Below are positions 1 to 7,878 of a stretch of DNA of 64,000 nucleotides, piece after piece (within the stretch, counting starts at the first letter, position 1; each line of letters opens with the position of its first letter). Under the pieces are notes generated by a model that was given only the letters and a program-made list of their open reading frames with translations, had not been told where the DNA came from and searched no databases. The position numbers and the translations under genes were made by a program. The DNA comes from DATDAH01 sp963792205 (GTDB lineage Bacteria > Actinomycetota > Acidimicrobiia > Acidimicrobiales > DATDAH01), in the NCBI GenBank assembly GCA_963792205.1, contig CAWBVI010000002.1, positions 1,274,953 through 1,338,952 of the forward strand, given 5' to 3'.

Positions 1-136
1 TCACCAGCTCGACCAGGTCGAGGCTGTCGGCGTCGAGGTCGTCGGCGAAGTTGGCGTCGAGGGTCACCTTGTCGGCGTCCACGGCCAGCACGGTGACGGC
101 GTGGCCCTTGAACCGCTCGAACAGGTCGTCACTCAC
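1..136 (-). CDS. acpP: acyl carrier protein (partial, 3' end outside window)
   Basis: N-terminal 45 codons of an acyl carrier protein, the carrier on which fatty acid intermediates are held as thioesters during type II fatty acid synthesis. The DSLDLVEL motif is present; its serine (about residue 37) is the 4'-phosphopantetheine attachment site. The start is the GTG at 136, preceded by AAGGAG about 8 nt upstream. It is the last visible gene of fabD-fabH-fabG-acpP, 49 nt after fabG. The remaining part, and probably a ketoacyl synthase gene, lie to the left of the window. The motif and the context leave little doubt. Confidence 0.93.
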   Translation of the reverse strand, partial: MSDDLFERFKGHAVTVLAVDADKVTLDANFADDLDADSLDLVELV

Positions 137-185
137 AGCGGATCTCTCCTTGGTCTTCGGTTGTCGGTCGATCGCTCGGCCGGGC

Positions 186-911
186 TCAGCTTCCCACGCC
201 CATGGCCAGCCCGCCGTCAACGGGCAGGTTGATGCCGGTGATGTAGGCGGCGGCGTCGGACGCCAGGAACGTCACCGCGCCGGCGACCTCGTCGGGCTGG
301 CCGACCCGGCCGAGCGGCACGAGCGCGGTGAGCACCCCGCGGCGCTCTTCGTCGAGGGCCTGGAGCATGTCGGTGTCGATCGGCCCGGGGCTGACGACGT
401 TCACGGTGATGCCCCGGGGGGCCAGCTCACGGGCGAAGGAGCGGGCGAACCCGAGCAGGCCCGCCTTGGAGGCGGCGTAGTTGGCCTGGCCCGGGGTGCC
501 GATCTGGCCGGAGGCCGAGCTGATCAGGATGATCCGTCCCCACCGGGCCCGCAGCATCCGCTTGGCGGCCCGCTTGGCGACCCGGAACGCGCCGGTGAGG
601 TTGGCATCGAGGACCCGGGTGAAGTCCTCGTCCTTCATCATGAGGACGAGGGTGTCGGCGTTGATGCCGGCGGCGACGACCAGGACCTCGACCGGGCCGA
701 GCTCGGCCTCGACCCGGTCGAACGCGGCCTCGACGGCCTCGGCGTCGGTGACGTCGCATTCGACCGCGAGCAGGTCGGGCTCGTCGGGCGGCGCGGACCG
801 GTAGGTCACCGCGACGCGGTGGCCGCAGGCCGCGAGCGCCTTCGCACAGGCGAGGCCGATGCCGCGGTTGCCACCCGTCACGAGGGCGACCCGAGGCTCC
901 GAGTCGCTCAC
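186..911 (-). CDS. fabG: 3-oxoacyl-[acyl-carrier-protein] reductase FabG
   Basis: A 241-residue short-chain dehydrogenase/reductase that reduces 3-oxoacyl-ACP with NADPH in the elongation cycle. Visible features are the nucleotide-binding TGGNRGIG loop (residues 12-19), the N104 / S132 / Y145-xxx-K149 catalytic set, and the C-terminal PVDGGLAMG. The length is normal for FabG. The GTG start overlaps the fabH stop codon by 4 nt (GTGA), so the two are translationally coupled. Other short-chain reductases share these motifs, but the position between fabH and acpP makes FabG the natural call. Confidence 0.95.
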   Translation of the reverse strand: MSDSEPRVALVTGGNRGIGLACAKALAACGHRVAVTYRSAPPDEPDLLAVECDVTDAEAVEAAFDRVEAELGPVEVLVVAAGINADTLVLMMKDEDFTRVLDANLTGAFRVAKRAAKRMLRARWGRIILISSASGQIGTPGQANYAASKAGLLGFARSFARELAPRGITVNVVSPGPIDTDMLQALDEERRGVLTALVPLGRVGQPDEVAGAVTFLASDAAAYITGINLPVDGGLAMGVGS

Positions 912-1840
912 TCCGTTCCTCGCCAGACGAGCAAGGCGCTGGCGGCGGTCATGCCGGCCCCGAAGCCGACGAGCAGGACCTTGTGCCCGTCCTGGAGGCG
1001 GCCGTCGTCGGCCGCCGCGGCCAGGGCCAGGGGCACGGAGCCCGCTGACGTGTTGCCGGTGTTGCCGAGGACCGAGACCACCCGCTCGTCCGGGATGTCG
1101 AGCCGGCGGCAGGCGGCGTCGATGATCCGCTGGTTGGCCTGGTGGGGCACCACCAGGTCGATGTCTCCGGTGGCCACGCCCGCCTGGTCGAGCGTGCGCA
1201 GAGCGGTGTCGACGGTGAGGCGGACGGCCCGGCGGAAGATCTCCTTGCCCTCCATGCGGATGGTGTCGCCGAGGTCGGCGTAGAGGTAGTCCCGTCCGGC
1301 ACCGTCCGAATCGAGGTCCCAGGCCAGGAGGTGGGGTTCGTCTGCGGCTTCCAGCACCACCGCTCCGCCACCGTCGCCGAAGAGGATGGCCGTGCCCCGA
1401 TCGTCCCAGTCGACGATGCGGCTCAGCGCGTCGGCCCCGACCACGAGGAGGCAGCGATGGCCCGTGATGACCATGCCGTTGGCGACGATCAGGGCGTACA
1501 CGAAGCCGGAGCAGGCGGCGTTGAGGTCGAAGGCCCCGCACGTCAGGCCGAGCCGGTGCTGGACCGTCGAGGCGGTGGCGGGCACCGCCTGGTCGGGTGT
1601 CGTGGTGGCCAGGATGAGGCCGTCCACATCGGACGGCTGCCGGCCGGCCCGCTCGAGGGCCTGTCGTGCGGCTTCGGTGGCGAGGTCGGAGGTGATGCCG
1701 CCGACCCGCCGCTCCCGGATGCCGGTGCGTTCGATGATCCAGTCGTCGTTGGTGTCGAGCCACCCCTCCAGGTCGTGGTTGGTCAGGACCTTCTCGGGCA
1801 GCGACGTGCCCCAACCGGTGACGACCGATCCCCGGTTCAC
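908..1840 (-). CDS. fabH: beta-ketoacyl-ACP synthase III FabH
   Basis: A 310-residue KAS III that condenses an acyl-CoA primer with malonyl-ACP to start fatty acid synthesis. The thiolase-fold catalytic triad is complete: C110 in AACSGF, H233 in PHQAN and N263 in GNTSAG. The N terminus (GWGTSLPEKVLTN) is typical of FabH. The start is GTG, overlapping the fabD stop by 4 nt, and the gene in turn overlaps fabG by 4 nt. Primer preference (acetyl or branched-chain) cannot be read from the sequence. Confidence 0.95.
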   Translation of the reverse strand: MNRGSVVTGWGTSLPEKVLTNHDLEGWLDTNDDWIIERTGIRERRVGGITSDLATEAARQALERAGRQPSDVDGLILATTTPDQAVPATASTVQHRLGLTCGAFDLNAACSGFVYALIVANGMVITGHRCLLVVGADALSRIVDWDDRGTAILFGDGGGAVVLEAADEPHLLAWDLDSDGAGRDYLYADLGDTIRMEGKEIFRRAVRLTVDTALRTLDQAGVATGDIDLVVPHQANQRIIDAACRRLDIPDERVVSVLGNTGNTSAGSVPLALAAAADDGRLQDGHKVLLVGFGAGMTAASALLVWRGTE

Positions 1841-3015
1841 GATTCGCTCCGGAGCCAGGCCACCGGCTCGCTGTGGGCCAGGCGCTCGCCGTCGACGGCG
1901 ATGACCTCGACCAGGCGCCCGGCGAAGGCGGAGCGGACCTCGAGGCCGCCGACGTGGCCGACCAGGGTCCCGGGCTCGACCATCGTGCCGGCGCCCACGC
2001 CGGCCTCGGGGCGGAAGACGCCTGCGCCGGGGCTGACGACGAGCCGCTCGGTGACGAAGAGGTGCTCCCCGGCTTCGGGCGCCCAGGCGGCGTGGCGGGG
2101 CTCGGAGATGCCCGCCAGCAGCTTGTCGAGGTCGTCGGGCACCGCGATCGACAACGTCGTCACGCCCTCGAGCGTCCGCTTGGCCATACCGGTGAGGGCC
2201 GTCCCGGCGCCCAGCTCGACGAGGAGGTCGACCCCCTCCTCACCCAGGGCGTGGAGGATGTGGCGCCAGCGCACCGGGCTGCAGAGCTGGGCGGCGAGCA
2301 GGCCTTCCCAGTCCTCAGCCGAGGTGTGGGGCCGGGCGTCGACGTTGGCCAGGACGGGGATCTCGGCGTCCCGGAGGTCGGCCTTGGCCAGCGCCTTGCG
2401 CAGCCGGTCGCGCGCGGACGCCATGAACGGCGTGTGGAAGGCGCCTCCGACCTCCAGCGGCAGGACCCGCCGGGCGCCGAGCTCCTTCGCGTAGGCGCCG
2501 GCGGCCTCGATGGCCTCGGGTGCGCCGGCGATCACGACCTGGCCGGGCGCGTTGTGGTTGGCCACCCAGACGTCGCCGTCGGTTCGGGCGCAGGCCACGG
2601 CCACGTCGTCGTCGTCGAGGGCCACGATGGCCGCCATCGTCCCGGCCCGCTCGCCGGCCGCGAGCTGCATGGCCTCGCCCCGCTCCGTGACCAGCTTCAC
2701 CCCGTCGGCGAAGGAGAGCACCCCGGCCGCGGTGAGGGCGCTGTACTCGCCCAGGCTGTGGCCGGCCGCTCGGGCGGCGTCGACGCCGAGTCGCTCCACC
2801 GCGTCGAGGATGACCAGGCTGAGGACGTAGGTGGCCAGCTGGGCGTTGCGGGTCTCCCGCAGCTCGTCGGCTTCGGCGTCGAGGAGGAGGTGGGCGACGT
2901 CGCGCCCGGCTACCGAGGTCCCCTCCTCGACCAGCTCCCACGACGGATGGTCCTTCCAGGGCGCACCCATGCCCGGCTTCTGGGAACCCTGACCGGGGAA
3001 CGTGAACGCGATCAT
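1837..3015 (-). CDS. fabD: malonyl-CoA:ACP transacylase FabD with C-terminal biotinyl/lipoyl-like domain
   Basis: A 392-residue malonyltransferase that moves malonyl groups from CoA to ACP. The first 300 residues are a normal FabD: FPGQGSQ near the N terminus, the nucleophile S87 in GHSLGE and H194 in GAFHTPFM. The protein is about 80 residues longer than usual. Residues 318-390 resemble a biotinyl/lipoyl attachment fold (VVSPGAGVF, a glycine turn, GHVGGLEVRSAFAGRL, VDGERL), but the MKM-type hairpin lysine is absent, so it should not be biotinylated or lipoylated. First gene of the fab operon. No good ribosome site is seen before the ATG. The transferase call is firm; the tail fold is inferred by eye. 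Confidence 0.93.
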   Translation of the reverse strand: MIAFTFPGQGSQKPGMGAPWKDHPSWELVEEGTSVAGRDVAHLLLDAEADELRETRNAQLATYVLSLVILDAVERLGVDAARAAGHSLGEYSALTAAGVLSFADGVKLVTERGEAMQLAAGERAGTMAAIVALDDDDVAVACARTDGDVWVANHNAPGQVVIAGAPEAIEAAGAYAKELGARRVLPLEVGGAFHTPFMASARDRLRKALAKADLRDAEIPVLANVDARPHTSAEDWEGLLAAQLCSPVRWRHILHALGEEGVDLLVELGAGTALTGMAKRTLEGVTTLSIAVPDDLDKLLAGISEPRHAAWAPEAGEHLFVTERLVVSPGAGVFRPEAGVGAGTMVEPGTLVGHVGGLEVRSAFAGRLVEVIAVDGERLAHSEPVAWLRSES

Positions 3016-3070
3016 GCGGCGGCGGAGAGGTCCGTCATGCCGCTCAGACCCGGCGACGGGGTGGTTGGTT

Positions 3071-3178
3071 TCACCCGGACCGGTCGGGATCGAGCTGGGC
3101 TTCCAACGACCGGATCCGCCACTCCCGGAACGCGGCGACCGCGCCGATCACCACCACGACCCCGAGCAGGCGTCCCAT
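3071..3178 (-). CDS. possible small membrane peptide (35 aa)
   Basis: A 35-codon reading frame with an ATG start, a run of about 16 hydrophobic residues (LLGVVVVIGAVAAF) and a charged C-terminal tail (REWRIRSLEAQLD). It lies between fabD and tRNA-Leu on the same strand. The pattern of one membrane helix followed by a charged helix is protein-like, but no clear ribosome binding site precedes the ATG and I do not recognise a family. It could be a chance frame. Confidence 0.3.
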   Translation of the reverse strand: MGRLLGVVVVIGAVAAFREWRIRSLEAQLDPDRSG

Positions 3179-3266
3179 GGGCCAACGCTACCCATCCCGG
3201 TGACTCCCGTGAACCGGGCCGGCCCTACCACTTCGGACCGATGAACCCGTCGAGACCTACGAGCTG

Positions 3267-3349
3267 TGCGGCGGGCGGGAGTCGAACCCGCACGTCCTTT
3301 CGGACAGCGCCTTTTGAGAGCGCCATGTCTGCCGTTCCATCACCGCCGC
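3267..3349 (-). tRNA. tRNA-Leu (anticodon CAA)
   Basis: An 83-nt class II tRNA. On the minus strand the acceptor arms GCGGCGG and CCGCCGC pair, with discriminator A. The anticodon stem GCGCT/GGCGC carries the loop CTCAAAA, giving anticodon CAA. The long variable arm (TGTCCGAAAGGACG) and the T arm GCGGG-TTCGACT-CCCGC are typical of leucine tRNA. CCA is not encoded. Confidence 0.95.
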
Positions 3350-3371
3350 AGGCGGCCAAGGCTACCGAGGC

Positions 3372-3851
3372 TCAGCACGTCGGAGCCGGCCCCCCGCCGC
3401 GGTGGTCGGCGACGAAGCGCTCGACGTCGTCGGGCACGACGCCGGAGCAGGCCTGCTTGGTGAGCCAGGCGGTCATCACCAAGGGCTCGGCCAGGTCGGG
3501 GTTGGGGGCGACCACGACGTCGTCGGCCGCGAGCTCCTCCAGGGTGGCCAGGTCGTCCGGCGGCAGGTCCTCCTGGTACTGGAGGAGCACCGTTCCCCCC
3601 TCCAGCGCCGTCACCTGCATGGGGCGGTCGATGGGTTCCTCGACCAGCCCCGTCGGCGGCTCCAGGCCGTAGTGGGCGCCGGAGGTCGGCGGGTCGGTGG
3701 CGTACTCGGGCGTGGAGGCATCGGCGAGGAGGTGGACGCCGGAGGCGGGGTCCAGCGCCTCCCGCGTCACCGGCCCGCACGCCGCCTCGTCGGTGTCACC
3801 GCAGCCCGCGGTGACCGCGACCAGCGAGATGATGAGGAACAACCGCCGCAC
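3372..3851 (-). CDS. DUF3105-family lipoprotein
   Basis: A 159-residue protein that begins with a lipoprotein signal peptide (RRLFLIISLVAVTAGC, lipobox ending in Cys about 17), so it should be anchored on the outer face of the membrane. The body matches the DUF3105 pattern from memory: PPTSGAHYG, LEGGTVLLQYQ, TAWLTKQAC and a terminal FVADHRGGGPAP. The function of the family is unknown. The GTG start at 3851 was chosen because it puts the signal peptide at the N terminus. It is divergent from the coiled-coil gene and lies upstream of tRNA-Leu on the same strand. Confidence 0.8.
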   Translation of the reverse strand: MRRLFLIISLVAVTAGCGDTDEAACGPVTREALDPASGVHLLADASTPEYATDPPTSGAHYGLEPPTGLVEEPIDRPMQVTALEGGTVLLQYQEDLPPDDLATLEELAADDVVVAPNPDLAEPLVMTAWLTKQACSGVVPDDVERFVADHRGGGPAPTC

Positions 3852-3909
3852 GGCTCCATCGTTCCCGTCCGTCCCCGGCCGTTGCCAGTCGGGGTCGTAG
3901 CCTGGCGTC

Positions 3910-4200
3910 GTGCGAAGGTCGGCGGTGGAGCGGAAGCTGCGCGACAACACGCGTCGCCTGCAGACCCTCCGGGCCGAGCTGGGCATCACGGACGAGCAGA
4001 TGGTCCAGCTGGGGGAGGAGGCCGAGGACGCGCGCCTGCGGGCGCTGGTCTCGGAGACCTCGCTGGCGCAGCGCGAGCACCACGACGCCGAGCGCCATGC
4101 CGCCGCGCTGTCCCGCCACCGCACCGAGGTCCAGGCCGAGATCGAGCGCCTCGAACGCGATCAGGACGCCCTGCTCGACCAGCTCAGCCGGGAGCCTTAG
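3910..4200 (+). CDS. small coiled-coil protein
   Basis: A 96-residue charged protein rich in Arg, Glu and Leu, with no signal peptide or membrane segment. Nearly its whole length looks like alpha-helical coiled coil (LRDNTRRLQTLRAELGI; EIERLERDQDALLDQL). The start is GTG, 6 nt after a TAGCCT box (3898-3903), which suggests a leaderless transcript. The stop TAG abuts a copy of the 115-bp interspersed repeat. I do not know a function; a structural or DNA-associated role is possible but unsupported. Confidence 0.7.
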   Translation: MRRSAVERKLRDNTRRLQTLRAELGITDEQMVQLGEEAEDARLRALVSETSLAQREHHDAERHAAALSRHRTEVQAEIERLERDQDALLDQLSREP

Positions 4201-4314
4201 GAGCCGAGCCGACAGGCGAGGCGACCAGGCAAGCACAGCGGTGATCGCCAAGCGCAGCTTGGCGATGTCCCAGGTCAACGCACCCAGCCTCGGCCGTTCC
4301 GCGCCCGTCCTTAG
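4200..4314 (+). repeat. 115-bp interspersed repeat, copy 1
   Basis: Begins GGAGCCGAGCCGA at the stop codon of the coiled-coil gene. It has a perfect hairpin with arms ATCGCCAAGC and GCTTGGCGAT around GCA (4244-4266) and ends with CGCCCGTCCTTAG. Related copies are at 8610-8724, 22999-23117 and 47579-47689 (minus), all directly downstream of a gene and in that gene's orientation. Possible roles are RNA stabiliser, terminator or non-autonomous REP-like element. Confidence 0.85.
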
Positions 4315-4318
4315 TGGG

Positions 4319-4350
4319 CTGACGGGCACGGACCTCGCTCCGGTAAGGTC
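4319..4350 (+). promoter_or_regulatory. candidate promoter of pdtaR-polA
   Basis: A TGACGG box (4319-4324), an 18-nt spacer and a TAAGGT box (4345-4350) resemble a SigA-type -35/-10 pair. The box lies 37 nt before the GTG start of pdtaR, directly after repeat copy 1. Confidence 0.4.
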
Positions 4351-4387
4351 GCCGCGTCGCCTGATCCGAAGTCCGAGGAGTCACTCA

Positions 4388-4972
4388 GTGTCCACGCGTG
4401 TCGTCATCGCCGAGGACGAAGCCATCATCCGCCTGGACCTGAAGGAGACCCTCGAGGAGGAGGGTTACGAGGTCGTGGGCGAGACCGGGCGGGGCGACGA
4501 GGCCGTCGAGCTGGTCAAGGAGCACGAGCCCGACATCGCCATCCTCGACATCAAGATGCCGGGCCTCGACGGGCTCTCGGCCGCTCGGGAGATCGCGGGC
4601 GAGCGCCGTGCCGCGGTGCTCATCCTCACGGCGTTCAGCCAGCGGGACCTGATCGAGAAGGCCCGCGACGCCGGGGCCCTGGCCTACCTCGTCAAGCCGT
4701 TCCAGCGCAGCGAGCTGGTGCCCGCCCTCGAGGTCGCCCTCGGCCGCTTCCGCGAGATGCGGGCGCTCCACGAGCAGGCCGAGTCGCTCGAGGAGCAGCT
4801 CGAGACCCGCAAGGTGGTCGACCGGGCCAAGGGCCAGCTCATGGACCGGGAGAAGATGAGCGAGGCCGACGCGTTCGCCTTCATCCAGAAGACCGCCATG
4901 CACCGGCGCCACACCATGAAGCGCGTGGCGCAGGACATCATCGACGGAGAACTGGCACCGGAGCCCACGTAG
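4388..4972 (+). CDS. pdtaR: ANTAR-domain response regulator (PdtaR-like)
   Basis: A 194-residue response regulator with an N-terminal receiver domain (acidic pocket E9/D10, phosphoacceptor D54 in ILDIKMPGLDG, conserved T in ILTAF and K in LVKPF) and a C-terminal ANTAR RNA-binding domain (from about residue 130; AKGQLMDREKMSEADAF, RRHTMKRVAQDII). ANTAR proteins act as transcription antiterminators when phosphorylated. The GTG start was chosen for the GAGGAG site 7 nt upstream. Its stop TAG shares one base with the GTG start of polA, so the two genes are coupled, as in many actinobacteria. The cognate kinase is not adjacent. Confidence 0.92.
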   Translation: MSTRVVIAEDEAIIRLDLKETLEEEGYEVVGETGRGDEAVELVKEHEPDIAILDIKMPGLDGLSAAREIAGERRAAVLILTAFSQRDLIEKARDAGALAYLVKPFQRSELVPALEVALGRFREMRALHEQAESLEEQLETRKVVDRAKGQLMDREKMSEADAFAFIQKTAMHRRHTMKRVAQDIIDGELAPEPT

Positions 4973-7638
4973 TGCCGGACAAGGTGATGCTGGTCGACGG
5001 CAACTCGCTCACCTACCGCGCCTTCTTCGCCCTCCCCACCGACATGGCCACCGCCGGCGGCCAGGTCACCAATGCGGTCTTCGGCTTCACGTCGATGCTC
5101 ATCAACCTGCTCCGCGACCACCGGCCGACCAAGGTCGTGGTCGCGTTCGACCGCCCGGAGCCGACGTTCCGCCACGAGCGGGTGGTCACCTACAAGGCCA
5201 CCCGCAACGAGGCCCCGGACATCCTGCGCCAGCAGATGGGCCTGGTCCGCCAGGTCCTCGAGGTGCTGCGCATCCCGATCCTGGAAGCGCCGGGCTTCGA
5301 GGCCGACGACATCCTCGCCACCCTCGCCACCCGGGCCCGCGACGCGCAGGACGAGGTCCTCATCGTCACAGGTGACCGGGACACCTACCAGTTGGTCGAG
5401 GACCCCTACATCCGGGTCATCTACAACAAGCGCGGCGTGTCCGACTACGCGGACTACGACGAGGCCGGGATCAAGGAGCGCACCGGGGTGACCCCGGCCG
5501 ACTACACCGTCTACGCCGCCCTGCGCGGCGACCCGTCCGACAACCTCCCGGGCATCCCCGGGGTGGGGGAGAAGACGGCGGCCAAGCTGGTCAACACCTA
5601 CGGCGACCTCGACGGGATCTTCGCCCACACCGAAGAGCAGACGCCCAAGCTGCGCCAGAACCTCATCGAGTACGAAGCCCAAGCCCGCACCAACGCCGAG
5701 GTGATGGTGCTGCTCCGGGACATCCCCCTCGACGCCGACCTCGCCGACATGGTGCGGGAGCCCTTCGACGCCGAGGAGGTGCGCAAGCTCTTCGACTTCC
5801 TCGAGTTCCGCACGCTGTTCGACCGCCTTTCAGAGGCCTTCGACGACGACCTCGGGCCCGCGCTCAGCGGCGCCGAAGTCCTGGAGGCCGAGGTCACCGA
5901 AGTGACCTCGGTGGCCGAGGCGGCCCGGGTCCTCACCGAGCTGGCCGAGGTCGAGCGCCCGGTCGCCGTCGCCGGGTCGTGGTCGGGGACGCCCGGCCGA
6001 CGCCCGCTCGAGGGCATTGCCCTGGTGACCGACCCCGAGGGGGCGGAGGTGGCGTGGCTCGACGCCGATCTCCTCGCCGATCCCGAGGTCCGGTCCACCC
6101 TGGCGGAGGTGGGTGCGCTCGCCGCCCACGGGGCCAAGCCCCTGCTCCGCAGCCTCACCGACCTCGGTGTCGACCTCCCGCTGGCCTTCGACTCGATGCT
6201 CGCCGCCTACCTCCTGGACCCCGCCGAGTCCCGCTACCTGCTGGAGGAGCTCCTGGTGCGCTACGCCCAGCTCCAGCTCCCGGAGGCGTCGGCGGGGGCG
6301 GAGGGTCAGCTCGACCTCGACGACACCGCCACGTCGCCGGCGGTCATCGCCGGCCGGGAGGCGCTCGCGGTCGACCGCCTCCTGGCGCCGGTCACCGCCT
6401 CGCTCGAGGCCAACGGCGTCCGCGACCTGTTCGACGAGATCGAGGTGCCCCTGGTCGGGGTCCTGGCCCGGATGGAGGCCGTCGGCATCGCGGTCGACCG
6501 GAACGTGCTGGAGGGGATCCACCAGCAGCTGGTGAGCGAGTGCGACACCCTCAGCGCCCAGATCGTCGAGGATGCGGGGGAGGAGTTCAACGTGAACTCC
6601 ACCAAGCAGCTGCGCGAGATCCTGTTCGACAAGCTCGGCCTGAGCCCCCAGAAGAAGACGAAGACGGGGTTCTCCACCGACGCCGCCAGCCTGGAGAAGC
6701 TCCTCGGCCAGCACCCGATCATCGAGCACCTGCTTCGCTACCGCGAGGTCGAGAAGCTGCGGGGCACCTACGGCGAGGGGCTGCTGGCCGAGATCGGGCC
6801 CGACGGTCGCATCCACGCCACGTTCAACCAGACCGTGGCCCGGACCGGCCGGCTCAGCTCGGACGCCCCCAACCTGCACAACATCCCCGTGCGCCGGGAA
6901 GCGGGCAAGGAGTTCCGCACCGCCTTCGTGCCCGCCGAGGGCTTCGAGCTGCTGGTCGCCGACTACAACCAGATCGAGCTCCGGTGCATCGCCCACCTGG
7001 CCGAGGATCCCGGGCTCATCGACGCCTTCGAGAGCCGCCGGGACATCCACACCGAGACGGCGTCGCGCATCTTCGGCGTCGAGCCGGCCGAGGTGACCGG
7101 CGAGCAGCGGTCGAAGTCGAAGATGGTCTCCTACGGCCTCGCCTACGGGATGGAGGCCTACGGGCTCGGCCAGCGCCTCTCCATCCCCACCGACGAGGCG
7201 GCCGAGATCCTGGACGCCTACTTCCAGGCCTTCCCCTCGGTGAAGGCCTACATGGAGCGAACCGTGGCCGAGGCCCGGGAGCGGGGCTACACCGAGACCC
7301 TGTTCGGCCGGCGTCGCCCGATCCCCGAGCTGAGCTCGTCGAACTTCCGGATCCGCCAGGCGGGGGAGCGGCAGGCCATGAACGCCGGCATCCAGGGCCT
7401 GGCGGCCGACATCTTCAAGGTCGCCCTCGTCCGGCTCGACGCCGCGCTGCTCGAGGGCAACCACCGCAGCCGGCTCATCCTGCAGGTCCACGACGAGGTC
7501 CTGCTCGAGGTCGATCCCGCAGAACACGACGTGATGACCGAGCTGACGACCTCGATCCTGTCCGGGGCGGCCGAGCTGCGGGTGCCGCTCGAGGTGAACC
7601 TCGCGTTCGGCGACTCCTGGGCGGCGGCAAAGGCGTGA
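4972..7638 (+). CDS. polA: DNA polymerase I
   Basis: An 888-residue family A polymerase for gap filling and primer removal. Domains: 5'-3' exonuclease/flap endonuclease (1 to about 290; DGNSLTYRAFFALP, GDRDTYQLV, LPGIPGVGEKTAAKL), a 3'-5' exonuclease-like domain (about 310-480) and the polymerase (about 490-888). Polymerase motifs are intact: A, DYNQIELR from D664; B, RSKSKMVSYGLAYGM from R713; C, HDEV at 840-843. The middle domain lacks the metal-binding DxE (the strand reads VAVAGSW), so proofreading is probably lost, as in other actinobacterial Pol I. The GTG start overlaps the pdtaR stop by one base. Confidence 0.97.
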   Translation: MPDKVMLVDGNSLTYRAFFALPTDMATAGGQVTNAVFGFTSMLINLLRDHRPTKVVVAFDRPEPTFRHERVVTYKATRNEAPDILRQQMGLVRQVLEVLRIPILEAPGFEADDILATLATRARDAQDEVLIVTGDRDTYQLVEDPYIRVIYNKRGVSDYADYDEAGIKERTGVTPADYTVYAALRGDPSDNLPGIPGVGEKTAAKLVNTYGDLDGIFAHTEEQTPKLRQNLIEYEAQARTNAEVMVLLRDIPLDADLADMVREPFDAEEVRKLFDFLEFRTLFDRLSEAFDDDLGPALSGAEVLEAEVTEVTSVAEAARVLTELAEVERPVAVAGSWSGTPGRRPLEGIALVTDPEGAEVAWLDADLLADPEVRSTLAEVGALAAHGAKPLLRSLTDLGVDLPLAFDSMLAAYLLDPAESRYLLEELLVRYAQLQLPEASAGAEGQLDLDDTATSPAVIAGREALAVDRLLAPVTASLEANGVRDLFDEIEVPLVGVLARMEAVGIAVDRNVLEGIHQQLVSECDTLSAQIVEDAGEEFNVNSTKQLREILFDKLGLSPQKKTKTGFSTDAASLEKLLGQHPIIEHLLRYREVEKLRGTYGEGLLAEIGPDGRIHATFNQTVARTGRLSSDAPNLHNIPVRREAGKEFRTAFVPAEGFELLVADYNQIELRCIAHLAEDPGLIDAFESRRDIHTETASRIFGVEPAEVTGEQRSKSKMVSYGLAYGMEAYGLGQRLSIPTDEAAEILDAYFQAFPSVKAYMERTVAEARERGYTETLFGRRRPIPELSSSNFRIRQAGERQAMNAGIQGLAADIFKVALVRLDAALLEGNHRSRLILQVHDEVLLEVDPAEHDVMTELTTSILSGAAELRVPLEVNLAFGDSWAAAKA

Positions 7639-7691
7639 CGAATCCTTGAGCCGCTCCCCCCGGCTGCCGATGGGGAGGCGAGGAGCGTCCC

Positions 7692-7871
7692 ATGGCAACT
7701 ACCCGAGCAAGCCGCAGCGTGGCGTGGTTCTGGTTCGCCTTCGTTGTGACCACGTATGTCCTGGTCTCGCTGTCCGTCGCCATCGCCACCGCCGATCGCT
7801 GTGACGGTGGGCTCGACGGGGCGAAGTCCTGGCACCCCCTCCCGCCGCACTGGGTCTGCCCCGGCGACTGA
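7692..7871 (+). CDS. small single-pass membrane protein (59 aa)
   Basis: A 59-residue protein with an ATG start and AGGAG six nt upstream, 53 nt after polA. It has a short basic N terminus (TTRASRS), one membrane helix (VAWFWFAFVVTTYVLVSLSV, about residues 10-29) and an outside tail with two cysteines (ADRCDGG and HWVCPGD) that could form a disulfide. No family is recognised. A hairpin (CTCCCC/GGGGAG, 7654-7677) sits just before its ribosome binding site. Good RBS, helix and Cys pattern make it likely real. Confidence 0.65.
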   Translation: MATTRASRSVAWFWFAFVVTTYVLVSLSVAIATADRCDGGLDGAKSWHPLPPHWVCPGD

Positions 7872-7878
7872 GCCGGGA

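Noticed and set aside
7654..7677. Hairpin CTCCCC/GGGGAG after polA as a terminator
   Set aside because: Short stem without a T-run, directly before the RBS of the 59-residue gene; too weak to call a terminator.
5830..7698. Long antisense open frame (622 codons) opposite polA, and similar frames opposite uvrB, uvrA, the spermidine-synthase-like gene and the LuxR-type gene
   Set aside because: They are low-complexity products of high GC at third positions; no start context, no motifs, and the opposite strand carries clear conserved proteins.
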